Under the pieces are notes generated by a model. That model did not search any database and was not told the DNA's origin. It worked only from the letters and a program-made list of their open reading frames with translations. Made by a program: the position numbers and the translations under genes. Shown here piece by piece: positions 16,110 to 27,486 of a DNA stretch of 64,000 bases (position 1 is the first letter of the stretch; each line of letters begins with the position of its first letter). This DNA comes from Pseudorhodoplanes sinuspersici (GTDB taxonomy: Bacteria > Pseudomonadota > Alphaproteobacteria > Rhizobiales > Xanthobacteraceae), in contig NZ_CP021112.1 in assembly GCF_002119765.1 (NCBI RefSeq), positions 3,342,501-3,406,500 of the forward strand, written 5' to 3'.

Positions 16110-16856
16110 ATGCTCATTCATCCCGCCACATCGCATTTGCGCATTGCCTTGCTCGACGTCCTGCGTGGCGTCGCGATCGCGGCAATGGTCGTCTATCATT
16201 CCTTCTTCGATCTGGAATTGTTCGGGCTTGCCTATGTCGCAGTGTCGGAACACTGGGGCTGGATCGCCTTCGTGCGCACCATTCCGGCGAGCTTTCTCGC
16301 CGTTGCTGGCATCAGCCTTTATCTGGCGCATCACAACGGCATGCATTGGCGCAATTTCTGGTGGCGTATCGGCTACCTCGTTGCGGCCGCGATGCTGGTC
16401 ACGATCATTTCGTATTTCGTCGATCCGGACGCTATCATCTGGTTCGGCATTCTGCATTGCATCGCGCTGTCGAGCGTGATCGGGCTCGCCTTCCTGCGTG
16501 CACCGCTGCCTGTGATTATTCTCGCAGCGATCGTCGTGCTGATCGGTCCGCTCTTTGCGACGCCGCTATTGAATGCGCCGATCCTCCTATGGCTCGGTCT
16601 TGGTACCGAGGCGCCGCCGTCGAACGACTATAATCCGCTGTTTCCGTGGTTCGGCTTCATGCTGATCGGCATCGCCGTCGCGCGCATCCTTGCGCCTTAT
16701 GCGACGAAGGCGGTCTGGGCGCACTGGCAGCCTGTCGATGTTGCGGGGCGCGTGCTCGCCCTGGCCGGCCGGCACAGTTTGCTGATCTATCTGCTGCATC
16801 AGCCGATCCTGATGGGGGTCTTGTTTGGTGTGTCGCAATTGGCAGCAGCGGGCTGA
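16110..16856 (+). CDS. Integral membrane DUF1624 / heparan-alpha-glucosaminide N-acetyltransferase-like protein
   Basis: A 248-residue protein with about seven or eight membrane spans. The N-terminus [30 protein letters not shown] is the DUF1624 signature, including the conserved Asp-Arg-G and His, and the C-terminus [20 protein letters not shown] matches acyltransferase-type membrane proteins. Relatives transfer acyl groups across the membrane to sugars, but no substrate can be assigned. ATG at 16110 was chosen over an in-frame GTG at 16074 because the shorter protein begins just before the conserved region. The gene ends 43 bp before uvrB and may be co-transcribed with it. Confidence 0.83.
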   Translation: MLIHPATSHLRIALLDVLRGVAIAAMVVYHSFFDLELFGLAYVAVSEHWGWIAFVRTIPASFLAVAGISLYLAHHNGMHWRNFWWRIGYLVAAAMLVTIISYFVDPDAIIWFGILHCIALSSVIGLAFLRAPLPVIILAAIVVLIGPLFATPLLNAPILLWLGLGTEAPPSNDYNPLFPWFGFMLIGIAVARILAPYATKAVWAHWQPVDVAGRVLALAGRHSLLIYLLHQPILMGVLFGVSQLAAAG

Positions 16857-16899
16857 ACGGCCCTTTTCTCGCCACGCGACTCCACCCATATTGCGGGGC

Positions 16900-19824
<2,925 letters not shown>

Positions 19825-20028
19825 GCGGCAACGCGCTTCAGCGAAACGCAATATCTCCACCGTCATGCCCGGGTATTGCCGATCACAGCAGATCGTTTAT
19901 GGGTAAGATCAACAGGCGAATATTCCCCTTGCGTCACGCGTAAAGTCGCAACCCGCACAGTGAGGGGGCAATGATGCATGGCTTTTTGGATTTTGGCTGT
20001 TCGTGATTTTTAGCCGTTTGAGATTTGA

Positions 20029-20568
20029 ATGATGTCATCCATGATTCAACACATGGCCTTGCGAACCGCATTCTCATTCCTTCTGCTGCTCGGGATCGCC
20101 GCTCCGGCGCACGCGCAATCCGGCGACACCGCCATCATCGACCGGAAAGACATTCCGCCCGCCGTCACCGCGCAGGTGACGTGTGGCACGGAGCCGGAGA
20201 GCATCACGCGCCGGCCGTTTGCCGGCGGCTTCGTCTTTGCGTGGGTCTGTCCCGGCAACAATGCCAACTATATTCAGGCGCTTGTGTTTGCGAGGAACGA
20301 AAGCGGTGAGGGGGCAACGCTGCTGCGCTTTCCGCAGCCGCCGCGCAAGGGCGAGGCGGCCGAGGAATTGTCCAACATCCGCTGGGATGCGAAGGCGCGC
20401 ATCGTCAGCCAGCTTTTCGTCGATCCGGAAAGCCGGATCTGCCGCAGCGAGGCGCGCTGGCATCTCAACGGCACGCCGCCGAACCCGTCACTGATGTATT
20501 GGCGCGAGACGCGGGATTGTGCCGGAAAGGGCGGATGGAAAGTTTTGGTGAACAACGGCGGGCGTTAA
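20029..20568 (+). CDS. Hypothetical secreted protein
   Basis: A 179-residue protein with a clear signal peptide: a hydrophobic run (FSFLLLLGIAAP) and a cleavage site after AHA before QSGD. The mature part has four or more cysteines (QVTCG, WVCPG, RICRS, RDCAG), which could form two disulfides in the periplasm. I do not recognise a family. The first ATG at 20029 is used; ATGs at 20041 and 20053 are equally consistent with a signal peptide. It stands alone downstream of uvrB with a gap of about 200 bp in which I see nothing clear. Confidence 0.7.
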   Translation: MMSSMIQHMALRTAFSFLLLLGIAAPAHAQSGDTAIIDRKDIPPAVTAQVTCGTEPESITRRPFAGGFVFAWVCPGNNANYIQALVFARNESGEGATLLRFPQPPRKGEAAEELSNIRWDAKARIVSQLFVDPESRICRSEARWHLNGTPPNPSLMYWRETRDCAGKGGWKVLVNNGGR

Positions 20569-20631
20569 TGTGCGAACAGCTTGCGGCCCCGCTTGCGCGA
20601 GGCCGCTTTATGTCAAGAATAGTCGTTACGC

Positions 20632-20922
20632 TTAGTCACACACGCGCCGTGTCTTAACGATCACGCGGCCGCCCGGCGTCGTGGTGCGCGAGCGGATGGT
20701 GCGGCAATCGCCGCCATAGGCGTAAGAGTCCCGATAGGCTCTGCGGTAAGGCCCATCGCGATAACGCCAGTCGTCCCAATATCGCGGGCCGACACCGGCA
20801 CCGATCGGGCCAACCTGCACGCCGACGCCGCCGGGGTCAGCACCGAAATAAACCTGCGCGCTCGCCGGCGCCGCCACCAACAGAGCACCAGCCGCCGCAA
20901 CACCAAACAGAAGTGTCTTCAT
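20632..20922 (-). CDS. Small secreted glycine/arginine/tyrosine-rich protein
   Basis: A 96-residue protein with a signal peptide (LLFGVAAAGALLVAAPASAQ) and a mature region rich in Gly, Tyr and Arg (RYWDDWRYRDGPYRRAYRDS), ending in a segment with two Cys (GDCRTIRSRTTTPGGRVIV and RVCD). GGAGGA lies five bases before the ATG at 20922. Proteins of this type are numerous in Bradyrhizobium-like genomes and have no assigned function. It is convergent with the hypothetical secreted gene at 20029-20568. Confidence 0.78.
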   Translation of the reverse strand: MKTLLFGVAAAGALLVAAPASAQVYFGADPGGVGVQVGPIGAGVGPRYWDDWRYRDGPYRRAYRDSYAYGGDCRTIRSRTTTPGGRVIVKTRRVCD

Positions 20923-21088
20923 CACGATCCTCCTTGCTGTCCTGGGGGGCCAACGCAGGGCGGGCTGGGGAGGTTCGCACCTGCCTTCACGAATTATGTC
21001 ATTGGTTTTGAACGACTATTCATTGTTGCGGCGAGACATGGGCGGCAGGAAGCGTGTACGCGACTTCAGTGGGGAGGGTGAAGAAAGG

Positions 21089-21835
21089 TTACTCCTCCGC
21101 CGGAGCCACTGTCGCCTTCTGGCCGCTGCGCGCTAACGCATCGGCGACAAAGCCCGCTGCTTTCATCTCCTCGACAAAGGCTTTGATGTAAGCTGCGCCG
21201 GCATCGCGTCCCTGATGCGTGCCCATGGCCTGGCGGATTTCCATGAAGCGGTCGTTCATCACCCGCACATTCGGATCGGTCTTGGCATAGGCCTCCAGCG
21301 GCTGGCGCACGCCCGCGGCGGCATCGAGATTGTGTTTCAGGAAAAGCTGCACCATCGCTTCGCCGCCGCCGACATCGGCGCGCACGAGCTCGGCGTGTTT
21401 CAGCGTGCGGGTCAGAAACAAATCGTAGGCGGATTTCGGCCCGACCGAGATGCGATGGCCGGGGCGATCGACATCGCCAACAGTCTTCAGCGGCGAATCC
21501 TTCATCACCATGTAGGTGCCTTCGATCAGCACATAGGGCGCAGTGAAGGCGATCTCGGCGGCGCGCACCGGCTCGATGGCGAGGAACGCGACATCCCAGG
21601 CCTTCGGATCGTCGGACGGCACGTTCAAAGCGTCGAACACCGCGCCGGCGCCATCGAAGCCGACAAAGGTGACCGGCACATTGAGACGCTTGCCGAGTTC
21701 GCGTGCGAGATCGGGTGCGACGCCTTTCGGGTCCTGATCGGTCGTGCCGCGCTGGACCAGCACGCCATTGCCGTAATTCATGGCGGCGCGCAGCTTGCCG
21801 GTGGGAGCGAGATCTTTGAGCACATCAGCGGACAC
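21089..21835 (-). CDS. Amino-acid-type ABC transporter substrate-binding protein (SBP_bac_3), start uncertain
   Basis: A 248-residue family 3 solute-binding protein: TGKLRAAMNYGNGVLVQ, GVAPDLARELGKRLNV, WDVAFLAIEPVRAAEIAFTAPYV and a C-terminal helical ending. From the GTG at 21835 it has no signal peptide. However, directly upstream an ATG at 21918 opens a typical signal peptide (MGQLLLCATLAIGSSAKSA then FAQ) in another frame; one additional base in the CCCC run at about 21837-21840 would join the two frames into a normal exported protein. The current sequence is therefore a frameshifted gene, a sequencing error, or a protein used inside the cell. No permease or ATPase gene is adjacent. Confidence 0.75.
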   Translation of the reverse strand: MSADVLKDLAPTGKLRAAMNYGNGVLVQRGTTDQDPKGVAPDLARELGKRLNVPVTFVGFDGAGAVFDALNVPSDDPKAWDVAFLAIEPVRAAEIAFTAPYVLIEGTYMVMKDSPLKTVGDVDRPGHRISVGPKSAYDLFLTRTLKHAELVRADVGGGEAMVQLFLKHNLDAAAGVRQPLEAYAKTDPNVRVMNDRFMEIRQAMGTHQGRDAGAAYIKAFVEEMKAAGFVADALARSGQKATVAPAEE

Positions 21836-21928
21836 GGGGAGGCCTCTTCAGGTTGCGCGAAAGCGGATTTGGCGGAGCTACCTATGGCAAGCGTCGCGCA
21901 AAGCAGCAACTGTCCCATGTCGATGCGA

Positions 21929-22933
21929 TCAGAACGCCCGTAGCCGCTGCAGCGCCCAATAGGTGAAAGCGCCGGCCGCAGCCGCAATGGCGAAGGCATA
22001 CCAGGTACCCCCGGGCGTCTCCAAGAATGGTAGATCCTTGGTATTCATGCCGAAGAAACCGGTGACCAATGTCGGCGGCAGAATCGCCGCGGTGAGCAGC
22101 GACAAGGTGAGCAGGCGGCGGTTGGTCAGCTCGGCCATGCGGCCGGCCATCTCTTCCTGCAGCAGTCGCGCGCGATCGTGAATATCCGCGACCGCGTGGT
22201 CGAAGGCATCGATCTTCTGCGCCAGCGACTGCACCGGCGCAGACAATTCCGGCAAGGGACCGGCGACGCGATGTTCGAGCCGGTGAAACAATCCGCGCAT
22301 CTGCGACAATTGCCGGTGAATGCGCACGGACTGATTGCGGGCGCGGGCGATGCGCTGGGTCTCGTCACCGCGCGTGCCGTGCCACATCCGCTCTTCGACG
22401 ATATCGAGATCGTTGCCGATGCGTTCGGACAATTGGCCGATGACATCGGCGAAATGGTCGACGATGGAATCGATCAATTCGATCGGGGCGGTGAACATCG
22501 TGCCGGCGCTGATCGCGTGGCGGACGTTTTCGACGGAACGTAGCGGCACGCGGCGCATGGTCACCAGCAGACGATCGGTCATGCCGAACCGCAACCGGCT
22601 CAGTTCTTCGGTGGGGTGGTCGAATTCCAGTTGCAGGTCGGGAATGACGCCGACGATCTCGCGGCCGTAAACTTCGAGGCGCTGATGCTCCTCATCGCCC
22701 AGAAGGATTTCACAGACGATTTCGCTGAGAGGGGCGTGGTTCTCGACCCAGTTCCGGCAACGATTGTCGGCGCGTGCGAGATGGATCCAGAACCAGCCAT
22801 CACGTGTGGCGATGGCGCTGTCGACGTCCTCCGGCGCAATCCGCTTGGCCTCACCGTCGGCATTGAAATGATAGGCGGCAAGGATGCCGGCTGCGGGTGC
22901 GCCTTCTGTCAGGGCTGTTTCGAGCCGGTTCAT
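21929..22933 (-). CDS. CorA/ZntB-family divalent cation transporter
   Basis: A 334-residue protein with a large soluble N-terminal domain and two C-terminal membrane spans. The signature GMN follows the first span (LVTGFFGMNTKDLPF), and the second span ends in a short basic tail (LQRLRAF). The GMNTKDLPF form is nearer ZntB than the CorA form GMNF. Members form pentamers in the inner membrane and move Zn2+ or Mg2+. The long central helices (residues about 150-275) are the expected stalk. It stands alone; its stop is 94 bp upstream of the solute-binding protein start. Confidence 0.92.
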   Translation of the reverse strand: MNRLETALTEGAPAAGILAAYHFNADGEAKRIAPEDVDSAIATRDGWFWIHLARADNRCRNWVENHAPLSEIVCEILLGDEEHQRLEVYGREIVGVIPDLQLEFDHPTEELSRLRFGMTDRLLVTMRRVPLRSVENVRHAISAGTMFTAPIELIDSIVDHFADVIGQLSERIGNDLDIVEERMWHGTRGDETQRIARARNQSVRIHRQLSQMRGLFHRLEHRVAGPLPELSAPVQSLAQKIDAFDHAVADIHDRARLLQEEMAGRMAELTNRRLLTLSLLTAAILPPTLVTGFFGMNTKDLPFLETPGGTWYAFAIAAAAGAFTYWALQRLRAF

Positions 22934-23026
22934 GCGCAGCGCTCCGCGGGTATCGTTTCGTGGGGTGGGCGCTGGCTAGATTTTTCATATGACAGTTTTG
23001 CGACAGGGCGGGACAGTTGCGCCGTA

Positions 23027-23278
23027 TTAGCGCCGCTTCCACTCTTTTTCGGGGACTTTTGCGCCGGCACGCTGGATGGACTTGATCTGGAGCGGGATCT
23101 GCCCGGACTTTTCCGCGATCTCGCGGTCCTGCTGTTCAATAATGGCGCGAGCGGGTTCGTCGCCGTCGAGACCTCCAAGGGCATCGCCCGGCACACGGCG
23201 ATTGGAACGCTGGCTGCCGTCCTCATAGATCACGTCGAACAGCACGAATTCGGTGCGCTTGGTCGGTTTTCTCGCCAT
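23027..23278 (-). CDS. Small conserved-looking hypothetical protein
   Basis: An 83-residue, charged, soluble protein beginning MARKPTKRTEFVLFDVIYED. It has no signal peptide, membrane segment or recognised motif; the C-terminal half looks helical (ARAIIEQQDREIAEKSG) and ends basic (KEWKRR). GGAG precedes the ATG at a good distance. The reading frame continues upstream but that part has the look of non-coding sequence. I cannot assign a function. Confidence 0.68.
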   Translation of the reverse strand: MARKPTKRTEFVLFDVIYEDGSQRSNRRVPGDALGGLDGDEPARAIIEQQDREIAEKSGQIPLQIKSIQRAGAKVPEKEWKRR

Positions 23279-23565
23279 TCTTGTTCTCCGTTCCTGCGCA
23301 GGGCGCGTTGGCCTGAAAACAGGGGCCTCTGCAATAGCGGTACACGCGCCCTGAAGGCGGTCCGCGTGACGTCCGGTTTGTGTCTGGATTGCCCGAGGGC
23401 GGCAGTCGCGAAACTCGAACAGCCTATATATGCGCAAAGGAACAGATTGTCGCAACCCCGCCGGGGTGCGGTTCATGCGGGGCATTCGCCCCTGTCATAA
23501 GTGCGTTAACGCCCAACCCAGCGATTGTCGATCGCCTGCCAGGAGCCGTCGGTGAGATCGGCCGA

Positions 23566-24378
23566 CTATGCCACTTCAAGCAGAATGTCGGTCAAACGAT
23601 CAGGCATGTCCACCATCGCGTCGTGTCCGCAGGGCATCTCATAGACACGAAATCCAGATGCCGCCTGTGCCTTGGCCTGCGCGCGATCGAAACCCGGAGA
23701 CGCGTAGCCCTTAGCGCGAACATAAGCGCGCTTGGCAATGCGATCGCGCGCTCCAGTCAAGGCAACCTTTTCGGACAAAGTTGCCGTCGGCTGCGGCGTG
23801 CATTTCTCGTCGACCCAGGCTCGGTCCTTTTCATTGACCTGGAACAGTGCCGCTTTCGGTGCGGCCATTGTGAGATCGCCTTTCTGAATAGTGCCTTGAA
23901 TAACATCATAGAGTTTTGAGCCCCGGACGACATCGATCAGCGCTTCGCCGTTATCGGGCAGGAAAGCGTCCAGATACACGATGGAGGAAATCGCCGGCTG
24001 GGCTTTCTCAGCGACGCCGGAGATCACAAAGCCGCCGTAGGAATGTCCGACGAGGACGACATCTTTCAGGCCTTCCCAGGCGATCAGATTGGCAACATCG
24101 GTGATATGCGTGCTGAGATTGGTCTTGCTGTCCAGAAGGTGAGAACGATCGCACAGCCCAGTGAGCGTCGGAGCGTAAACTTTATGGCCCTTCTTCTCGA
24201 GAAGATCAGCGACGCGTCGCCAGCACCAGCCGCCATGCCAGGCGCCGTGCACGAGGACGAACGTCTTGCCTGTGGTCTGCGCTTGAGCCGTTGTTGCGCC
24301 CGTCACGATGCCGGCAGCGGCAACTCCTGCGCCGGCGATGATGTTGCGTCGTGTTGCTTCGCGCTTGGATGTTGTCAC
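23566..24378 (-). CDS. Tat-exported alpha/beta hydrolase
   Basis: A 270-residue protein. The N-terminus TTSKREATRRNIIAGAGVAAAG is a twin-arginine signal, followed by AQAQTT. The hydrolase has the RsbQ/salicylate-binding-protein-2-like pattern: FVLVHGAWHGGWCW, nucleophile elbow LVGHSYGGF, and C-terminal His in MPCGHDAMVD. I chose the GTG at 24378 because GGGGGAG lies just upstream; a TTG ten codons earlier is possible. It is likely periplasmic and acts on a small ester or amide. It is paralogous in style to the cytoplasmic hydrolase at 59183-59908. Confidence 0.88.
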   Translation of the reverse strand: MTTSKREATRRNIIAGAGVAAAGIVTGATTAQAQTTGKTFVLVHGAWHGGWCWRRVADLLEKKGHKVYAPTLTGLCDRSHLLDSKTNLSTHITDVANLIAWEGLKDVVLVGHSYGGFVISGVAEKAQPAISSIVYLDAFLPDNGEALIDVVRGSKLYDVIQGTIQKGDLTMAAPKAALFQVNEKDRAWVDEKCTPQPTATLSEKVALTGARDRIAKRAYVRAKGYASPGFDRAQAKAQAASGFRVYEMPCGHDAMVDMPDRLTDILLEVA

Positions 24379-24509
24379 GTTTCTCCCCCGATCGTTTTTT
24401 GGTCGCAACAGTGATTATTCAGGACACTACTGCATCTTGAGTCGAGGGGCGAGCAGGCATCTTCGGGGATGCAAGCTGTGGGTCAGCTCGCATCAAAGAA
24501 AGCGGTATC

Positions 24510-26357
24510 TTATTCCGCTGCCTGCAGGCCCGGTGCGTCGATGAACCCGCCGGATTGCCGCCGCCACAGCGCGGCGTAATGGCCGTCGGCCGCGAGCAAT
24601 TCGTCATGGGTGCCTTGCTCGACGACGCGGCCCTTGTCGAGGATGACGAGCCGGTCCATGCGGGCAATGGTGGAGAGCCGGTGCGCGATGGCGATCACCG
24701 TCTTGCCTTTCATCAACTCGTCGAGACTCGACTGGATCGCAGCTTCCACCTCGGAATCGAGCGCGGAGGTTGCCTCATCCAGCACGAGAATCGGTGCATT
24801 CTTCAGGATGACGCGAGCAATGGCGATGCGCTGGCGCTGCCCGCCCGACAGCTTCACGCCGCGTTCGCCAACCTGTGCGTCATAGCCGCGCCGGTTTTTC
24901 CAATCTTCGAGATTGGCGATGAAGTCATGCGCGTGCGCGAGCTTCGCCGCCTCGACCACGGCGTCGTCGCTGGCGGATGGCAGACCGTAACGAATATTGT
25001 CGCGGATCGAGCGATGCAGCAGCGAGGTGTCCTGCGTCACCACTGAGATCTGCGTGCGCAGCGATTCCTGCGTCACTTGCGAAATATCCTGCCCGTCGAT
25101 CAGGATGCGGCCGCTCTCCAGTTCGAAGAAGCGCAGCAGCAGATTGACCAGCGTCGATTTGCCGGCGCCGGAGCGTCCGACCAGTCCGATCTTCTCACCG
25201 GGCTTCACGTCGAGCGAGAGATTGTCGATCAGGCCCTTTTCGCTGCCATAGCCGAAGCGGATCTCGTCGAACTTGATTTCGCCGCGCGTGACCTTCAATT
25301 CCGCAGCGCCCGGCTTGTCAGGCAGACCGAGCGGCCTCGCAATGGCTCGCATGCCTTCCTGCACGACACCGATATTCTCGAAGATGTCGGTGATCTGGTA
25401 GGCGACCCAGCCGGCCATGTTGACGATCTGCCAGGCGAGCGGCAAAGCCATCGCAACAGTGCCGATCTGCACCGAGCCTTTCGTCCACAGATAGATCGAA
25501 AGACCTGCGACCGCCGTCACCATCATGGCGTTGAGCGTCGACAGGCAGAAGCTGAAGATCGTGTTCAGCCGCAGCGATGCATGAAAGAGGCCGGTATGCG
25601 TTTCGACCGAGTTGCGCACATAGGCGTCTTCCTCGCGCGCGCGAGCAAACAGCTTCAGCGTCAGGATGTTGGTATAGGTATCGACGATGCGGCCGGTCAT
25701 GATCGAACGCGCTTCGGAAACCTCCACCGAACGGTCGCGCATGCGCGGCACGAAGATGCGCAGCAACACACCGTAGGCGGCAAACCAGACCAGGATCGGC
25801 AGCGCCAGCCAGCCGTCGGCCGATGCGAGCAGGATCACGGCGCTGGTGCCATAGACCATGATGTACCAGACCGCGGTAATCATCGCGACCAGGCTCTCGC
25901 GCAGAGCGGGACCGGTCTGCATCACCTTGTTGGCGATACGTCCGGCGAAGTCGTTCTGAAAGAAGGCCCAGCTCTGACGCACCACATGCCAGTGGTTCTG
26001 CCAGCGAATCATGTTGGCGACGTTGGCGGCGATCGCCTGATTGGCGACGATGTTTTGCGCGGTGATTGCGAGCGGGCGCAGCAACAGCAATACGACTGCC
26101 ATGCCGGCGAGGAGGTGCCAGGAGTCGGCGAACAGCCTGTCCGGCTGGCTCGATGTAACAAGCGTCACGACCCGGCCGATGAAGACCGGAATGGTGGCGT
26201 CAAGCAGGGCGACGATGAAGCCCGTAACGAACAGCGCAACGAACAAACCCTTCGCCTGCCGGGCGAAGTGCCAGTAGAAGCCGGCCAGCGTTGCAGGCGG
26301 CTCCGGCTTTTCAGGCAGAACCGTCGGCTTCAGCTTTTTTTCGAACCACGAGAGCAT
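24510..26357 (-). CDS. ABC transporter, fused permease and ATPase (MsbA/exporter type)
   Basis: A 615-residue half-transporter. Six membrane spans occupy residues about 30-340. The nucleotide-binding domain has Walker A GRSGAGKST, Q-loop VVTQDTSLL, signature LSGGQRQR, Walker B ILVLDEATSALD and switch His in IAIAHRLST. It would act as a homodimer exporting a lipid or hydrophobic compound. ATG at 26357 was chosen since the protein then begins MLSWFEKKLKPT; the frame extends upstream without support. It is divergent from the SDR gene at 26577. Confidence 0.93.
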   Translation of the reverse strand: MLSWFEKKLKPTVLPEKPEPPATLAGFYWHFARQAKGLFVALFVTGFIVALLDATIPVFIGRVVTLVTSSQPDRLFADSWHLLAGMAVVLLLLRPLAITAQNIVANQAIAANVANMIRWQNHWHVVRQSWAFFQNDFAGRIANKVMQTGPALRESLVAMITAVWYIMVYGTSAVILLASADGWLALPILVWFAAYGVLLRIFVPRMRDRSVEVSEARSIMTGRIVDTYTNILTLKLFARAREEDAYVRNSVETHTGLFHASLRLNTIFSFCLSTLNAMMVTAVAGLSIYLWTKGSVQIGTVAMALPLAWQIVNMAGWVAYQITDIFENIGVVQEGMRAIARPLGLPDKPGAAELKVTRGEIKFDEIRFGYGSEKGLIDNLSLDVKPGEKIGLVGRSGAGKSTLVNLLLRFFELESGRILIDGQDISQVTQESLRTQISVVTQDTSLLHRSIRDNIRYGLPSASDDAVVEAAKLAHAHDFIANLEDWKNRRGYDAQVGERGVKLSGGQRQRIAIARVILKNAPILVLDEATSALDSEVEAAIQSSLDELMKGKTVIAIAHRLSTIARMDRLVILDKGRVVEQGTHDELLAADGHYAALWRRQSGGFIDAPGLQAAE

Positions 26358-26576
26358 TGCATTTCCAGACAGCAAAAGGCGGCACCACTGAGTATGGGCC
26401 GCCTGCCGGTCGTATCGAATTTGGATGCATTTCTCTAAACCGCCATCATGTCGAGAGAATGGCGCCGCGGGCTGTGCGGTCAAAAATCCGGCTACCGTTT
26501 GGTGGCTGACGTGCTAGTTGCAGCCGGCAGATAAAACATGGCGGCGACAAGGCCGGGCGCGATACGGGATGGATCG

Positions 26577-27365
26577 ATGGATTTGAAGTTGGGCGGCAAG
26601 ACCGCATTGATTACGGGATCCAGTGCAGGGATCGGCCGCGCCATTGCACACGAACTGGCGCTGGAAGGGGTTCGGGTGGGGCTGATTGCACGTAACCGCG
26701 AGACCCTGGAGCAGGCGGCGGCCGAGATCGAAGCTGCCGGTGGTGCCAAGCCCGTGGTGCTTCCGGGAGACCTGGCTCTGCCGGACGATATTGTGCGCGT
26801 GGTTGCCGAAGCCAAAGCGGCATTGGGGCCGATCGACATCTTGGTCAACAATGCCGGATCCTCACCCTCTGGGCGTATCCAGGACACGGAGGATGCGACG
26901 TGGCTGAAATCGATCAATCTGAAGCTCATGGGTTACGCACGCTGCGCCCGCGCCGTCATTCCGGACATGCGGCAGCGGCGCTGGGGACGTGTCATCAACA
27001 TCATCGGCCGCAGCGGACATCAGCCGCGCGCAGAATACATTGCGGGTGGAGCGGTGAACGCATCGCTGCTCAATTTCACCAAGGCACTGGCCGATGAAGT
27101 CGCGTCCGACAATGTGCTGGTGATAGGGGTCAATCCCGGTCCGATCCAGACCGAGCGCTGGGATACCATCGTTGCGCAGGCCGGCAAAAGTCTCGGCAAG
27201 AGTGCGGATGCGTTCAATGCGTCACAGATCGCAACCGTCCCGCTGGGCCGCATCGGCCGTGTCGACGAAGTGTCGGGATTGGTCGCGTTCCTCTGTTCGG
27301 ATCGCGCGTCTTTTATCACCGGCACCTGCATCGATGTCGATGGCGGCGGTACCCGCTGTATCTAG
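26577..27365 (+). CDS. SDR-family oxidoreductase lacking the YxxxK lysine
   Basis: A 262-residue SDR. The cofactor motif is ITGSSAGIGRAIA, followed by ARN after the second strand and NNAG near residue 90. In the active-site region the protein reads NIIGRSGHQPRAEYIAGG: the Ser and Tyr are present, but the position four after Tyr is Gly in place of the usual Lys. The C-terminal ITGTCIDVDGGGTRC is typical of FabG-like SDRs. Either the chemistry differs or another Lys (NFTKAL, further on) takes over. It begins a plus-strand pair with the alpha/beta hydrolase at 27487; its stop TAG starts repeat family C, copy 2. Confidence 0.88.
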   Translation: MDLKLGGKTALITGSSAGIGRAIAHELALEGVRVGLIARNRETLEQAAAEIEAAGGAKPVVLPGDLALPDDIVRVVAEAKAALGPIDILVNNAGSSPSGRIQDTEDATWLKSINLKLMGYARCARAVIPDMRQRRWGRVINIIGRSGHQPRAEYIAGGAVNASLLNFTKALADEVASDNVLVIGVNPGPIQTERWDTIVAQAGKSLGKSADAFNASQIATVPLGRIGRVDEVSGLVAFLCSDRASFITGTCIDVDGGGTRCI

Positions 27366-27458
27366 AGCGTTTTCGAGCGACGTGGGCACCGGTTCGCGTG
27401 AAGAAAACGCGTCAAAACAAAAAGCTAGAGTTCCGGCTTTGATTCCATCAAAGCCGGA
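27363..27458. repeat. Dispersed repeat family C, copy 2 (begins at the SDR stop codon)
   Basis: Same 96-bp unit as 14537-14632: TAGAGCGTTTTCGAGCG at the 5' end, GCGTTTTC/GAAAACGC arms, and a terminal CCGGCTTTGAT/ATCAAAGCCGG hairpin. The first TAG is the stop codon of the SDR gene. Unlike copy 1, it lies between two genes transcribed in the same direction. Confidence 0.9.
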
Positions 27459-27486
27459 GCTCTGGCGCTCGTTGGAAGGACCAAGA

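Noticed and set aside
19860-19890. Possible fragment of a further repeat (GTCATGCCCGGG) after uvrB
   Set aside because: Too short, and no partner arm is visible.
20582-20610. GCGGCC/GGCCGC hairpin after the secreted gene as a terminator
   Set aside because: The loop is long and only TTTA follows; not distinctive in this GC-rich sequence.
21778-21999. Separate small gene overlapping the solute-binding protein start
   Set aside because: Only the signal peptide part (from 21918) is meaningful; after it the frame is that of the mature domain shifted by one. I treat it as the lost 5' end of the same gene.
27172-27486. Long upstream extension of the alpha/beta hydrolase frame at 27487
   Set aside because: It would run through the SDR 3' end and the family C repeat; the family start is at 27487.
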